Notes: generated by a model from the letters alone, not told the origin. 64,000 nucleotides of DNA from Galerina marginata (GCA_023014335.1 JAECYW010000005.1:2046001-2110000), one strand, 5' to 3'. Positions 1 to 9,788 are shown, numbered from the stretch's first letter. Numbers and translations: made by a program.

Positions 1-2898
1 ACAGACTGGGTATGCAGGGCTGCGTGGCTTGCGAATCTCAGGTGTGTGGGAGTTGGAATAAATAGGAAATGGTGGGAAGTCGTGATATGGAATTAGGCTT
101 AGTAGCGCTATATTGTCCAGCCAGGAGTCATCATCATCAGGGGCTGTCTCTCCTTCCGCTCTTGGCCGCCTTGATAGCGCATCAGGTCCTTTGTGCTTTT
201 CAGCGGGTACATGAATTAATTTGAAGTTAAACATAAGGATCCCTTGTATCCAACGATTTATAGCTGCGTTAGGTTGGAGATCTGGTTCATTGAGCATTCC
301 TTTGATATATTGGGCATCAACTTCAACATGGAGGACCTTAACTCCTATTATGTATAGCCGCCAATGCCGAAGGGCTCGGTAAAGTCCAAAGAGTTCAAGT
401 TTAGGTTGGGAGTAGCGTGATTCTCTTTCACTCATAGGGATTGATCCATATCGAGCAGGTCGGCGGCGGCCTTCATCATCAATTTGGGATAAGATCATGC
501 CCGCGGCTTCATTGCTAGAGTCAACTGACAGGATGACCGGGTCGTCCGATGCGTAGTCAATGGGCCGAAGAATTGGTGCGGTGGTTATAAGTTCTTTGAT
601 CTTTGTAAATGCTTCCTCTCGTCGATCATCCCAAATAAAATCTGCTCCTTTGTGGAATAATTCAGTCAAGGGTCGCACAAGTTTGGAGTAGTCAGGTATC
701 CAGATTCGGACAGTACCACATAGTCCCAAGAACTGACGGACCTCTTTGGGCGTCTGAAGAGATGGCCAGCTTAGTATTTTGGCAACTTTAGAAGTGTCAG
801 GGGTACGTCCTTCGGAATTACATTTTTGTCCGATGATTAATACTTCTGGAAGACAAATTTGTGCTTTATTGGATGCGAACGTTGCTCCGGCAAGACCGAC
901 TCGGTGCATGACCCGATGTACATCCTGGGCGTGTTCCCAAACAAATCGGCGGATCCCGCTATTTTCTTTTAAGGTTTCGGGTGTTCCATCGGTCAGAAGG
1001 TACTGAGTTCTAGGTCCTTTGATAGGGAGGTCATCGATAAAAATGTTGGCCACATGGGGCACTTCATCCTGAAGTACCATGATCATGCATTTCTGAAACT
1101 CGGCGGGGGAGTTGGTAAAGCCGGTGGGTAAGGAAGTGATCTGAAGAAGTCCTAAAGGAGTCATGAAGGCAGTAAGATCTCTGCTCCGGGGGTGTACTTT
1201 TCTGGCATCGAAACCCCAGAATAAGTCAAAGACCGTGTAGCATTGGTGTCCTGCAAAACCTTCAACAAAGTCATCTACTATAGGGAGCATTCCAGCGTCT
1301 CGGATGGTAATTTCGTTAAGTGGTTGCAAATCATGGACAATTCGCAATTTTCCATTTTTCTTGAGTACCACAAACCATCGAGACCTGTAAGATGATTGGC
1401 TTTGTTCATATACGCCAGCTTCCACTTTGAGTTTAAGGACGTCCATGACTTTAGGCATGATTCCCGGTGGAATCGGAATATTTCGATATTCCCATGGAGT
1501 GTGTGCGATGGTGGGAATGATGTAAGGTGAGAAATAAGATTCTTTCAGAGTGCCGCGTTCAGCATCTTCGAAGGCTATTGATCCTTCATTGATAGTCATT
1601 ACGTACTGGAACAATTTTTCTTCTTCTGGCCATAAAAATCCTGTGGAGTTTACGTTTAGTTCACCCATGCGTTCATGTGAGATTTTAGATGTAGGCGTAA
1701 ATTCCGGAGGTTTAAATGGTAAGGTGGGTAGGGTAAGCAAGGGATCTTCAGGGATCTGACGGGTAACTCGGCAGTCTTCCGGAAAGGATGTGGAGACAGG
1801 GTGCTTCTTCTTATCAGTACGTTTATAAGCAGTCAAAGTAGGGGGAAAATTATTGTCGGTAGGTTCAGTATTAGGGTAGAATATATATTCATCATCCTCG
1901 TGGATAGTTGGGTCATAAGACACCTCTAAATCTTCTTCGTCTGCATTTGGCCAGAGTCGCAGAAAGAAGTTTGACAAGTGGGAGTATTCTTCCACGGTGT
2001 CCGGTTCCTGTGTTTCTGCCTGACTATTATCAAGTATCGGATTTAATAATGGTGTGTCCGGGGATTCGGTTTTAAATAAGTCGGGCTCAGTTTCAGGTCT
2101 CGGATCCGAAATTTCCGAAGGACTCAGAGGTAGAGGGTCATCGTATGAATTTACATGGGGCGGATAGAGTACTTTTGACTCAGAAGGTCGCGAAGTGAAG
2201 TCCTTTAGGTTGCTACTGGGTAGCGTCGCGGGGAACATGATTAATTTTAAGTATTCGGATGAATTGGGGAAGTTGTGAGCCGCGGGGAACATGATTAAGT
2301 TGAAGTAGCTTGGGTACGAGTTTAGAGTTCGGACCGCGGGGAACATGATTAAGTCCAAGTCATGAATCGTACTATCTAATATATTTGGCACAGAAAAGAA
2401 GGTAAAAGAGTCCAAAAATGCGAAGTAGAAAGGATGTCTAGAGGTATTAAGACTTAGGTTATTGGACTTAGTCTCACTATCATTTGGCAGCCAAGAGGTG
2501 GTCTGATCCTCAACTGACTTCAGGAGGTTCTCAAGATTGCCAGTCAAGTAACAGGGCAAGGAGGGTAGATTCATCAAGTTAGAATCAGCCAAGTCATATA
2601 GCAAAGAGTCATTTACTAAGTCAAAGTCAAGGAGAGGGCTATAACTACAAGGCAAGATATAAAATGTACAAGATATTTCGGGCATCGGTTGTTGAGTCAG
2701 TTTATATACAGGGTACATTTCCGAGAGGAGACAGAGGTTACAAGGGAAGACAAGAGAGTCTCGGAAGGAAGAGGGACTTAGGCAGACAGGCGTGAGAGGC
2801 GACGAGCTTCGAAAACGTGTTAGTACGTGATACTCAAATTTAGCATGCAACGTACAAGGAGCGGTGAATGGCCTAGTCAATCTCCTCAAGCTCTGCAT
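1..2898 (-). CDS. Ty3/gypsy pol: reverse transcriptase + RNase H (partial, runs off window)
   Basis: This open frame on the minus strand starts at an ATG at 2,898 and stays open to the left window edge, so its 3' part (integrase expected) is missing. The first ~250 residues are low-complexity and hold three LIMFPA copies. The reverse transcriptase follows: VFDLFWGFDARKV (first catalytic Asp), LPTGFTNSPAEF and the FIDD active site at about 1,085-1,105. RNase H comes next with SVDSSNEAAG, VEVDAQYIKG and the family's closing GPDALSRR near 170-190. The enzyme would copy element RNA into DNA and degrade the RNA strand. The ATG lies inside the preceding ORF (overlap 2,873-2,898), in another frame. 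Family assignment to Ty3/gypsy is secure; whether the ATG is used, or the protein is made by frameshifting, is inference. Confidence 0.9.
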   Translation of the reverse strand, partial: MQSLRRLTRPFTAPCTLHAKFEYHVLTRFRSSSPLTPVCLSPSSFRDSLVFPCNLCLLSEMYPVYKLTQQPMPEISCTFYILPCSYSPLLDFDLVNDSLLYDLADSNLMNLPSLPCYLTGNLENLLKSVEDQTTSWLPNDSETKSNNLSLNTSRHPFYFAFLDSFTFFSVPNILDSTIHDLDLIMFPAVRTLNSYPSYFNLIMFPAAHNFPNSSEYLKLIMFPATLPSSNLKDFTSRPSESKVLYPPHVNSYDDPLPLSPSEISDPRPETEPDLFKTESPDTPLLNPILDNSQAETQEPDTVEEYSHLSNFFLRLWPNADEEDLEVSYDPTIHEDDEYIFYPNTEPTDNNFPPTLTAYKRTDKKKHPVSTSFPEDCRVTRQIPEDPLLTLPTLPFKPPEFTPTSKISHERMGELNVNSTGFLWPEEEKLFQYVMTINEGSIAFEDAERGTLKESYFSPYIIPTIAHTPWEYRNIPIPPGIMPKVMDVLKLKVEAGVYEQSQSSYRSRWFVVLKKNGKLRIVHDLQPLNEITIRDAGMLPIVDDFVEGFAGHQCYTVFDLFWGFDARKVHPRSRDLTAFMTPLGLLQITSLPTGFTNSPAEFQKCMIMVLQDEVPHVANIFIDDLPIKGPRTQYLLTDGTPETLKENSGIRRFVWEHAQDVHRVMHRVGLAGATFASNKAQICLPEVLIIGQKCNSEGRTPDTSKVAKILSWPSLQTPKEVRQFLGLCGTVRIWIPDYSKLVRPLTELFHKGADFIWDDRREEAFTKIKELITTAPILRPIDYASDDPVILSVDSSNEAAGMILSQIDDEGRRRPARYGSIPMSERESRYSQPKLELFGLYRALRHWRLYIIGVKVLHVEVDAQYIKGMLNEPDLQPNAAINRWIQGILMFNFKLIHVPAEKHKGPDALSRRPRAEGETAPDDDDSWLDNIALLSLIPYHDFPPFPIYSNSHTPEIRKPRSPAYPVC
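2227..2388 (-). repeat. Three 54-bp spaced repeats in the pol leader
   Basis: The plus-strand core CGCGGGGAACATGATTAA begins at 2,227, 2,281 and 2,335, exactly 54 bp apart. On the coding strand each encodes LIMFPA, giving three 18-residue units. Only about 20 bp of each unit is conserved; the rest has diverged. No function is recognised. Confidence 0.75.
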
Positions 2899-5800
2899 CT
2901 CGAAAAAACTCGTTGTCGTCTTCCTCGAGTGATGGTCCTTCATTTGCCGGCTCGATCCTGACGAGAATCTGATTGACGACAAAGGAGAGGGCGATAGGGC
3001 GGTAAAACGGCATGACAATGATGTTGAGGAGGTAGCAAGCCATGTGGGTCTGACATTCTCGTAAGAAAAACTCGTAAGCCGCGCCGAGGTACTTGGCCTC
3101 GAAGGACTGGAGAAGCGGGCAGTGATCGTAGTCGAGGTAAGTGTTGAGAACTCGGTAACCCATAAACTCCTTTAGACCCTGCGTAAAGCCTAGGCACCGA
3201 AAGAGCTCTTCGATAAGGTCGATGAGGACCCCAAGTTGTCGCCGACAGAGGAGGATGTGTCGCATGCGAAGGAGCCACGGATTGCCCTCGTCCGGATTGA
3301 AGGTGACATCTTGGGCGAGTTGTTCAGGTGTCTTGAAGGGGAAGACTTCGGCGAAGGTCCGTGGAGCGAGAATGAAATTCCAGTCCGGTTCGACGTCGTC
3401 TGGGAGGCGGGTGTTAGCTCGAGGTGTGGATTGTAGAAGGAAGAGTTTGAAGGTGGTGGAGGCAGCGTTGACAAGTGGGTCCATCAGGGTCGGCATGAAG
3501 CGGAGCATGCGGAAGGCTTCTCGTCGTCGCAGACACCCATGATAGATGGGTCGCCGATTGTGTTTGTCGAGGTCGTCGGAATCGTCGCGTGGCTCATCTG
3601 CGCCAAAAATGACAAGACGGCGGGGTAGTTTCGGGGGCTCTAGGTCATGCATAGACCCCGTGGCTTGTTGGACTGCATAGGAAACCGACGAGAGCTCGAG
3701 AAGGCTGGGTTCGTTGGCAGGGTCACGGGAACGTATGTAATTGAGGCGTCTGCTGCTAACGGTATCCGCGAAGGTGGCCAGTAGTTCTTCGACGTCTGGG
3801 AAGCGGTAAATGGGGCGGTTGTACTTGTCGTGTCCGATGGTGGCGCGGTTTTGCGTCAAGAAGGGGGGTATGGTGACTCCGCATTCGTACTGCCAGTCTC
3901 CTTTGAGATATGCTGTAAGTCGTCCAAGGAAGTCTTCATACGGCTCGGGGAGTGGGTGGTAGTGGTCACCTGGGGAGATGGGTACAGGAAGGGGATGGAT
4001 CTGGTCATGTGCAAAGAGTATGGATGGAGAACCCTCGTAGCGGAATACTTCTCGTGCATCCCGATTGGTACTCTGTGCCAGGAATACTCGATATCGATGG
4101 GGAAGGTCCCCTAGCCCGCTCTCGTCTTCTTCGGCTTCCTCGGTCCAGGTAGCTTTCATGTCGAAGGGACCGTACCCCATGATTCCCGTTCCTACAGTGT
4201 CCTTGATGGTATCGATGAAGTGCTGGGGAGTGTCATGGTCCACGAGTGTCATGAGGCGTGTCGCAAAGGGAGTGCCAATACGAGGGAAGGTCCGTTGCGG
4301 GGTCGGCTTCTCAAGGAGCTCGAAGCTCGACGAGGGCGAGTTCGTGTTTGACATCAAATCTGGCATCGACGAGGGCGAGTTCGTGTTTGACATCAAATCT
4401 GGCATCGACAAAGGTCGTGTAATTGCGCAGGTTTGGTGTTTGTGATGTTTACTCGGGGGAGGATGGTGCAGAGACAAATCGTCGGCAGGGCGTTTGACAG
4501 ACTCTTCTGACGATGTCGACGGTGGATACTGAAGGTCGAGGGCGAGGGTCGAGAGGAGGACCGAGTCGTCAGAGCTGCTCGATGACGTCGTTTCCCAGGC
4601 GCTAGAGTCGGCATCGACGGTATCATCTTCATGTGGTCGTCTTGCCATGAATTGAGCGGCGGTGGGGCTCTCCGACCCTGGGGATGAAGCTGGGGAGGGA
4701 AGCTCCCAGTCGATGGAGAGCGAAAAAAGTCGTTCGAGATTGGCGAAGCGGTAGACGATGTGTCCTGCTCGGTCGCATCCCATGTCCGCTCCTTCCAGCA
4801 ATAGGGCCTCGGGAATCTGTATCTCGTGGTTAGAGGGAAGTTCCGAGCGAAGGAGAGCCGTTATTTCTTCGACAAGGTCCAGCTCGTCGCTTGAAAGGGG
4901 TGCGTAGTCGTCGTCGTCGTCGATTTCGGGCAAGGTGAGCAGCATGGGAGGTTCTGCAAAGATTTGGTGATTCCCATACCCGAAACTGAGTCGTCGGTCG
5001 GCAGCGTAAGTCTGGTGGAGATAGATGCGATAGTCATGGGCAAAGTTGGAGATTCGTGCATAACGAGAGGTGTCGGGAGTGAATGGTCCGTAGGTGAGGA
5101 TGAGGGATGGATTAAGGCGTGCCGTGGCGCGAGCGCGAGCTGTGTGGACGAAGTTCCGGAGGCCTGGAGGCACAGCTGGATAGGGAGGTGGTGGAACATA
5201 CGAATCTGGGTTACGTGCTGAAGGTGCCAGCCCTGTTTCAGTCAGCGGGTCTGCTTCGATATGGGGTGTAAAGAGCGTGGATGGCTGGGACGGATAGTCG
5301 GCAGAGGCGTGTGCTGCGGAGAGCAGGGCGACGACTCGGTGTGCGGCAAGGGATCCATCAGATGGGGGTGCTGGCTGTTCCTTCGACGGCTGGGCGTCGG
5401 AAGGCGCGGTCTCGGCGGCGACTGACGTGTCGTCATCTCGAAGCTTGAGAGCGTCCGCGACGGTCTCAGGCAAGTGCTCCGCCGCTGCCCAAGCTAGAGA
5501 GAGCACGATACGTGTCTCCCATGCTTCCCTGGCCTCGTTTGACAGACCGTCGTCCTGAGTGGGGGATGTCGTGGTTAGCACGCGTGTGAGGGGTTTCAGC
5601 GGGGTGGTATATACCTGTTCACGCTCCTTCTTTGCCCCCTGGTCTCCCTCGGCGTCTCCACTGGGCGGTCTACCGACGACGTCGGCTGCGACAGCAGCCT
5701 GCAAGTGATCGCGGTTAGTGAAGGTGGTTGTGCGGTGGGATGTGGTACGAACCGAGTCAGCGGCATCCGTGGTGGACTCGGTATGCGAGGTAGTAAGAGG

Positions 5801-8800
5801 GGGTGGATCCTTGTCGACGCTCTCGATGAGCTCGGCCTGCGAGCTGTCGAGCTGGTGGGAGTCAAGGTCAGGCCATGAGAATGAGTTGTCGGATGAATAG
5901 GTGATTACCTGATCTGGGTTCGAGTTACCCGTGGCTGTGTCCGGCGGATCATTGTCGGAATTCGCGGGTGCTGGGGGTTCTCGAGGGAATAGATCCAGAA
6001 TACGCCGGTCTCCATTGGGGAAATAGAGCTGGAGGTACGCGAACCCTTCGACGGTGACCGGAGTACCATTGCAGGTGGTCTGCAAGGTCACGTTGTGAAG
6101 TGCGAATTCTCCGAAAGCCGCCGGGGCTCCGTTAGCATGGCCGATGCCGATCAACATGGCGTGTCGGGCGTCTAAAGACAGAGGCACCAAGCGATCGGGT
6201 TGATCGACGGAAGTGCGTAAGACCCTCGTCGCGTGCTTGACCGCTATCGCGGCTTCGGCATACATCTGAGACTCAGCATTGTGAAAAATCATGGTACTAG
6301 TAGAGGACATTTCTTGATGTTTTTCTTGACTTTCTGTAGGCCTTTTATACTCTTTTTCTATCTCTGTGGCCTGTATTATTGTGTTAGTTGTGTCTTCTGC
6401 TTTTCCTTTCTGAGGTTTATTAATTTCTGAGTCCTCTAGCAGAGTTTCTAAGGGATATAATTCCAGATACCGAATGTGCTCTGGTATTTTATCAGTACTG
6501 TTGACTTGTAATTTTGGTGATTCCTTCGGATTTTCCGGCGTTTGACATTCCGTGTCACTAATTTTTGTATCAGGTGCGCTATTCTTATCTCGGGTTTCGT
6601 CGGTGGGGTACAGATCTTTATTTGGACTCATGGGAACGTTAGGTTCCAGGCCGTCCCGTGGTTCCGTTGCCCTTCCACTTTCGAAAAGAGATTCTAAAAT
6701 AGGCAGTAATTCTATTTTGTCTTGCCGACCAAGTAGTTGTGACAACGGATCAATCTTTCGGAGGTAATGTCGGATGTCATATGTTGTACCAATTAATTTT
6801 GGAGGCGCTTGTTCAGTTTCCGTTGATCCGAGTCCCAAGAACTCCTCAAATCGTAGTAAATCATCTAAATCAAATTCTTCGGGTGTTGGTTCAGCTGCTA
6901 CTGTGATAGAATTGACTTGTTTTATGGGTTTAAAAGGCTGGAAGGTGCGAGGTGTAATTGCATCGGCCGTAACCAATATTTCGAAGCGTGGTCGTAGCGA
7001 TTCTGGGTCTTTAAAGACTAGGTACGTCCCATTAACGCGCTCGTCGATGGAAACAAAATTGCCGCGCTGCCATGGTCGCCCAAGTAATAATTGAAAGGGA
7101 AGGTGGGTGCCGACGTAGAGGTTAGCATGTGTTGTCGCGCCACCGCAAGTCAGGGGTACACCTTCGATGAGCCCAAAGAGTACTCCTTCTCCTCCATTCG
7201 CATCCATCATATGCGTAGACTTGCTTAGGTCAATGGGTAGCTGGAAATATTCTTCTGCCACCTTTTTACTGACCACGTTCAGCTGTGAACCTGTGTCGAT
7301 AATAGCTGTTATGACTTGTCCACCATAGTTCATTTTTAACTTGATTAAAACTTCATCGTTCTTTGGACTGTGGGTGCTATTGTAGACTGCTTGACTCATG
7401 GCTACTTCTGATTGTCCAGTTTTGCTCATATTTTTGAGTCTTATTACCTCTTGTAAGGTAGCCGATAATTCTTTAGATGACCCTAGTATTTTTCGAAGCT
7501 GTAGTGCAATTTCTGTGTTCAAGATTTCTTGGACAATAGCCCGAGTGTCGACTTGTGAAGATATTTCGGATTGTCTTGCACCTCGTTTCTCTGGATTATC
7601 CTTGGTGTTATTTTCTGCGGTCTCAGGTTCTTGAATACGGACTGTACGAAGGTTTTGGTCAGTCGGTTTTTGCTTCGGAAGGGGTTCTGGTTCTTTAATG
7701 GCTACATCTTTCAAGTTGCGAGTCTTCCGAGCATCAAAGGGCAATGGTTCCAGAATGTGTGGGATTTCCAGGTTTGGTACTTGAATAGGTTTCAGAGGTG
7801 TCGAGCTTTGTGCTTTTACTGGTGGTTTTGCTGGAGGTTCATCGGATATTTTTGCTGCTGTTTTTCCTTTCCAAACTGGAGGCCAAACTCCATCAAACTT
7901 CTTTGAAGGTACCTTACTATTTTCTTGTCGAGTCTGTCGTGTATGTTTGATGCTGCGCTCGACAGGGTAGGAGATGAATTGATTCTCTTCTTCCGAATCA
8001 TAGTCTGATTCTATTTCTACCACCGCATAAGCAGGTCTTTGTTGTGCTCGAGCTTCATTGTTGGCGAAAGCCCAGTATGGTCCATCATCCTGCTCATCTG
8101 AGCTAATTCCATCGTCTTCATCTATCTGAAAGTTCTGTTCATAAAAATCGCTGACACTTGATTTTAGTGAAACAAAATTCAGGTGTGGTACTGAGCCTTG
8201 CATCCGTTGTACAGTTTCAATCAATGGTTCTGTGGATCGTCGAAATAAGCGCTGTCCATTAGTCATAAAGTATTTGCGATTGTTTGCATCATAGCTGACA
8301 ATTCCTTTCTTGAGTAATTCTGCCATTTTTGGGCATTCTCCCAGCATGTGATCTGTCTCGAAACATCCAAAACATTTATACTGTGAAGTGTCATTATTTG
8401 TCTGTGGAGCCGATCGATAAGGAGATTGGTTCATTCTAGGTTGGTTGATTGGGATGTTGTTAGGAAAAGTGGCTGAAGCATAAGGTATAGCTTTTGGTCT
8501 TGAGGTATCTTGGGTCACTGCATAGCTTGCCGGTGGGTAATTTGTAGGTTCTTGGAAGGGTAATCGTCGAATGCATTTCTCCGCAATTCCTGTAGTATCA
8601 AGTTGGAGAACTTTGAAGTACATCTGTCCATATTTTGGGTCTTCCAGTGACATAGTATTCAGCTGTTGGATCATCCCTTCAATTTCCTCAGGTGGTACAT
8701 TGACTTTATGGGTTCTATCTTCCTCAAACTGTGGGATGCGGCTTGTCTTGTGATGTTTGTCTTTTTGTCTAGGCTTGTGTTTTCGCCTGTACTTTCCTTT

Positions 8801-9193
8801 ACGTTTTCGTTTATAATCATAATCCTCTTGGTCAGAGTCAGAACTGGCTTCTGATTCTTCTGAGTCCGAGTCCGAGTCTGAATCTGAATTTTCTGATTCG
8901 CCAATAAATCCCAAGGGTGGTCCATGAAGTAATTTGTCAGAGGATTTGTCTCTTTTGAAGTGAATTTCTGCTACTTCGGTAATACTTTCAATAGGCCAGG
9001 GTAAAGCTGTATCGTGGTTGGGAAGTCGAGCATAAAGTTTATCTTCAAGTATCCGTCGGACTTTATATGGAATTCCATACCAGAAATAGCCTTCAAATTC
9101 TCTTGGAGATATATATCCTTTATCAAGAAGGAAGTTTGCTTGTCCGAAATATTCTCGGTAATACAATGTGTCAGGCTGTTGATTCCATGGAAG
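2873..9193 (-). CDS. Retrotransposon gag C-terminus / protease fused to a large extra module
   Basis: This 2,097-residue open frame is counted from a TTG at 9,166; there is no ATG at its head, and the frame is open back to 9,193. Residues 1-~300 look like the gag C-terminal part, with an acidic Ser/Asp tract, a Lys/Arg-rich tract and a CCHC zinc knuckle (CFGCFETDHMLGEC, ~263). An aspartic protease site (IIDTGSQLN) lies near 620. From about residue 953 (near 6,310) the DNA turns clearly GC-rich and the protein becomes a ~1,145-residue region I do not recognise, with three copies of a related module (near 1,357, 1,664 and 1,905). It ends EELEEID-like at a TAG at 2,873-2,875. A normal gypsy element has no such insert between protease and reverse transcriptase. 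Translation probably depends on a shift from the upstream gag frame, or this copy has an indel. Confidence 0.8.
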   Translation of the reverse strand, partial: LPWNQQPDTLYYREYFGQANFLLDKGYISPREFEGYFWYGIPYKVRRILEDKLYARLPNHDTALPWPIESITEVAEIHFKRDKSSDKLLHGPPLGFIGESENSDSDSDSDSEESEASSDSDQEDYDYKRKRKGKYRRKHKPRQKDKHHKTSRIPQFEEDRTHKVNVPPEEIEGMIQQLNTMSLEDPKYGQMYFKVLQLDTTGIAEKCIRRLPFQEPTNYPPASYAVTQDTSRPKAIPYASATFPNNIPINQPRMNQSPYRSAPQTNNDTSQYKCFGCFETDHMLGECPKMAELLKKGIVSYDANNRKYFMTNGQRLFRRSTEPLIETVQRMQGSVPHLNFVSLKSSVSDFYEQNFQIDEDDGISSDEQDDGPYWAFANNEARAQQRPAYAVVEIESDYDSEEENQFISYPVERSIKHTRQTRQENSKVPSKKFDGVWPPVWKGKTAAKISDEPPAKPPVKAQSSTPLKPIQVPNLEIPHILEPLPFDARKTRNLKDVAIKEPEPLPKQKPTDQNLRTVRIQEPETAENNTKDNPEKRGARQSEISSQVDTRAIVQEILNTEIALQLRKILGSSKELSATLQEVIRLKNMSKTGQSEVAMSQAVYNSTHSPKNDEVLIKLKMNYGGQVITAIIDTGSQLNVVSKKVAEEYFQLPIDLSKSTHMMDANGGEGVLFGLIEGVPLTCGGATTHANLYVGTHLPFQLLLGRPWQRGNFVSIDERVNGTYLVFKDPESLRPRFEILVTADAITPRTFQPFKPIKQVNSITVAAEPTPEEFDLDDLLRFEEFLGLGSTETEQAPPKLIGTTYDIRHYLRKIDPLSQLLGRQDKIELLPILESLFESGRATEPRDGLEPNVPMSPNKDLYPTDETRDKNSAPDTKISDTECQTPENPKESPKLQVNSTDKIPEHIRYLELYPLETLLEDSEINKPQKGKAEDTTNTIIQATEIEKEYKRPTESQEKHQEMSSTSTMIFHNAESQMYAEAAIAVKHATRVLRTSVDQPDRLVPLSLDARHAMLIGIGHANGAPAAFGEFALHNVTLQTTCNGTPVTVEGFAYLQLYFPNGDRRILDLFPREPPAPANSDNDPPDTATGNSNPDQVITYSSDNSFSWPDLDSHQLDSSQAELIESVDKDPPPLTTSHTESTTDAADSVRTTSHRTTTFTNRDHLQAAVAADVVGRPPSGDAEGDQGAKKEREQVYTTPLKPLTRVLTTTSPTQDDGLSNEAREAWETRIVLSLAWAAAEHLPETVADALKLRDDDTSVAAETAPSDAQPSKEQPAPPSDGSLAAHRVVALLSAAHASADYPSQPSTLFTPHIEADPLTETGLAPSARNPDSYVPPPPYPAVPPGLRNFVHTARARATARLNPSLILTYGPFTPDTSRYARISNFAHDYRIYLHQTYAADRRLSFGYGNHQIFAEPPMLLTLPEIDDDDDYAPLSSDELDLVEEITALLRSELPSNHEIQIPEALLLEGADMGCDRAGHIVYRFANLERLFSLSIDWELPSPASSPGSESPTAAQFMARRPHEDDTVDADSSAWETTSSSSSDDSVLLSTLALDLQYPPSTSSEESVKRPADDLSLHHPPPSKHHKHQTCAITRPLSMPDLMSNTNSPSSMPDLMSNTNSPSSSFELLEKPTPQRTFPRIGTPFATRLMTLVDHDTPQHFIDTIKDTVGTGIMGYGPFDMKATWTEEAEEDESGLGDLPHRYRVFLAQSTNRDAREVFRYEGSPSILFAHDQIHPLPVPISPGDHYHPLPEPYEDFLGRLTAYLKGDWQYECGVTIPPFLTQNRATIGHDKYNRPIYRFPDVEELLATFADTVSSRRLNYIRSRDPANEPSLLELSSVSYAVQQATGSMHDLEPPKLPRRLVIFGADEPRDDSDDLDKHNRRPIYHGCLRRREAFRMLRFMPTLMDPLVNAASTTFKLFLLQSTPRANTRLPDDVEPDWNFILAPRTFAEVFPFKTPEQLAQDVTFNPDEGNPWLLRMRHILLCRRQLGVLIDLIEELFRCLGFTQGLKEFMGYRVLNTYLDYDHCPLLQSFEAKYLGAAYEFFLRECQTHMACYLLNIIVMPFYRPIALSFVVNQILVRIEPANEGPSLEEDDNEFFRDAELEEID
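4332..4409 (-). repeat. 39-bp perfect tandem duplication inside the retrotransposon ORF
   Basis: The 39-bp unit at 4,332-4,370 is repeated at once at 4,371-4,409. It encodes two copies of MPDLMSNTNSPSS. The near identity suggests a recent slippage or duplication that keeps the reading frame. Confidence 0.85.
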
Positions 9194-9753
9194 TTATTTT
9201 TGCGAATGAATTCCATTAGGTCTGCAGGTCGATATCGGGAATTCTGTCGATCTGCATCATAGTATTTTAAAATTTCTTGTTGAAGTGCTGCCCAGTTGGG
9301 TGTACTGAAATGTTTGGAAGATTTAAGGAAATCTTTTACACTGTCTGAACAATATTCCAGAATTCCGTTACACTTATCAACTTCAGTAGTGACTTGATGT
9401 TGATCAAGTAAACGGTTGTAATGGTTTATAAATCGTTGGATATCAGTGTGTCGTCCTCTAAAGGTCTTTGGAGCTGATTTAGCTCCACGAACTGGCATGT
9501 TGTATAGTGGGGAAGTCATGTTTGGAATATTCATAGTTGGGACCGCAATGAGTGGAGGGTCAGGAAATATATAGTTGGACTGATTAATGAGTGGTGAGTT
9601 GATATCAATGGGTTCAGAAGATGTCAGTTCAAGACTGGATTCGGATGTCGATAGTGCTTCGTCAAGTGCAAGTAATATGGATTCGTCGTCTGATGGGTAG
9701 ATGTTATGTCTGTTAGATCGGTCTTGATAATTAGATGGGCCTGCAGTAGTCAT
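8971..9753 (-). CDS. Ty3/gypsy gag N-terminal ORF
   Basis: The ATG at 9,753 opens a 260-codon frame. The N-terminus is Ser/Asp-rich and disordered. A capsid-like helical segment follows (PKTFRGRHTDIQRFINHYNR, then DLMEFIRKNNFHGINSLT). At about 9,170-9,190 the gag-like sequence jumps to the -1 frame, where YYREYFGQANFLLDKG continues the same domain in the next ORF; the last ~65 residues here (after INSLTH) are probably non-native. The join therefore falls inside the capsid-like region, which fits a one-base indel or a -1 frameshift; I saw no obvious slippery heptamer. Gag would form the virus-like particle and bind element RNA. Confidence 0.8.
   Translation of the reverse strand: MTTAGPSNYQDRSNRHNIYPSDDESILLALDEALSTSESSLELTSSEPIDINSPLINQSNYIFPDPPLIAVPTMNIPNMTSPLYNMPVRGAKSAPKTFRGRHTDIQRFINHYNRLLDQHQVTTEVDKCNGILEYCSDSVKDFLKSSKHFSTPNWAALQQEILKYYDADRQNSRYRPADLMEFIRKNNFHGINSLTHCITENISDKQTSFLIKDIYLQENLKAISGMEFHIKSDGYLKINFMLDFPTTIQLYPGLLKVLPK
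9656..9753 (-). other. Acidic disordered Gag head
   Basis: The first ~33 codons of gag encode a Ser/Asp/Glu-rich stretch (PSDDESILLALDEALS). The ATG at 9,753-9,751 is the first one downstream of the primer-binding site and is used here as the start. Confidence 0.45.
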
Positions 9754-9788
9754 AGACTAGTGGAGAGGAGAGTGAAAGGATCCAATTT

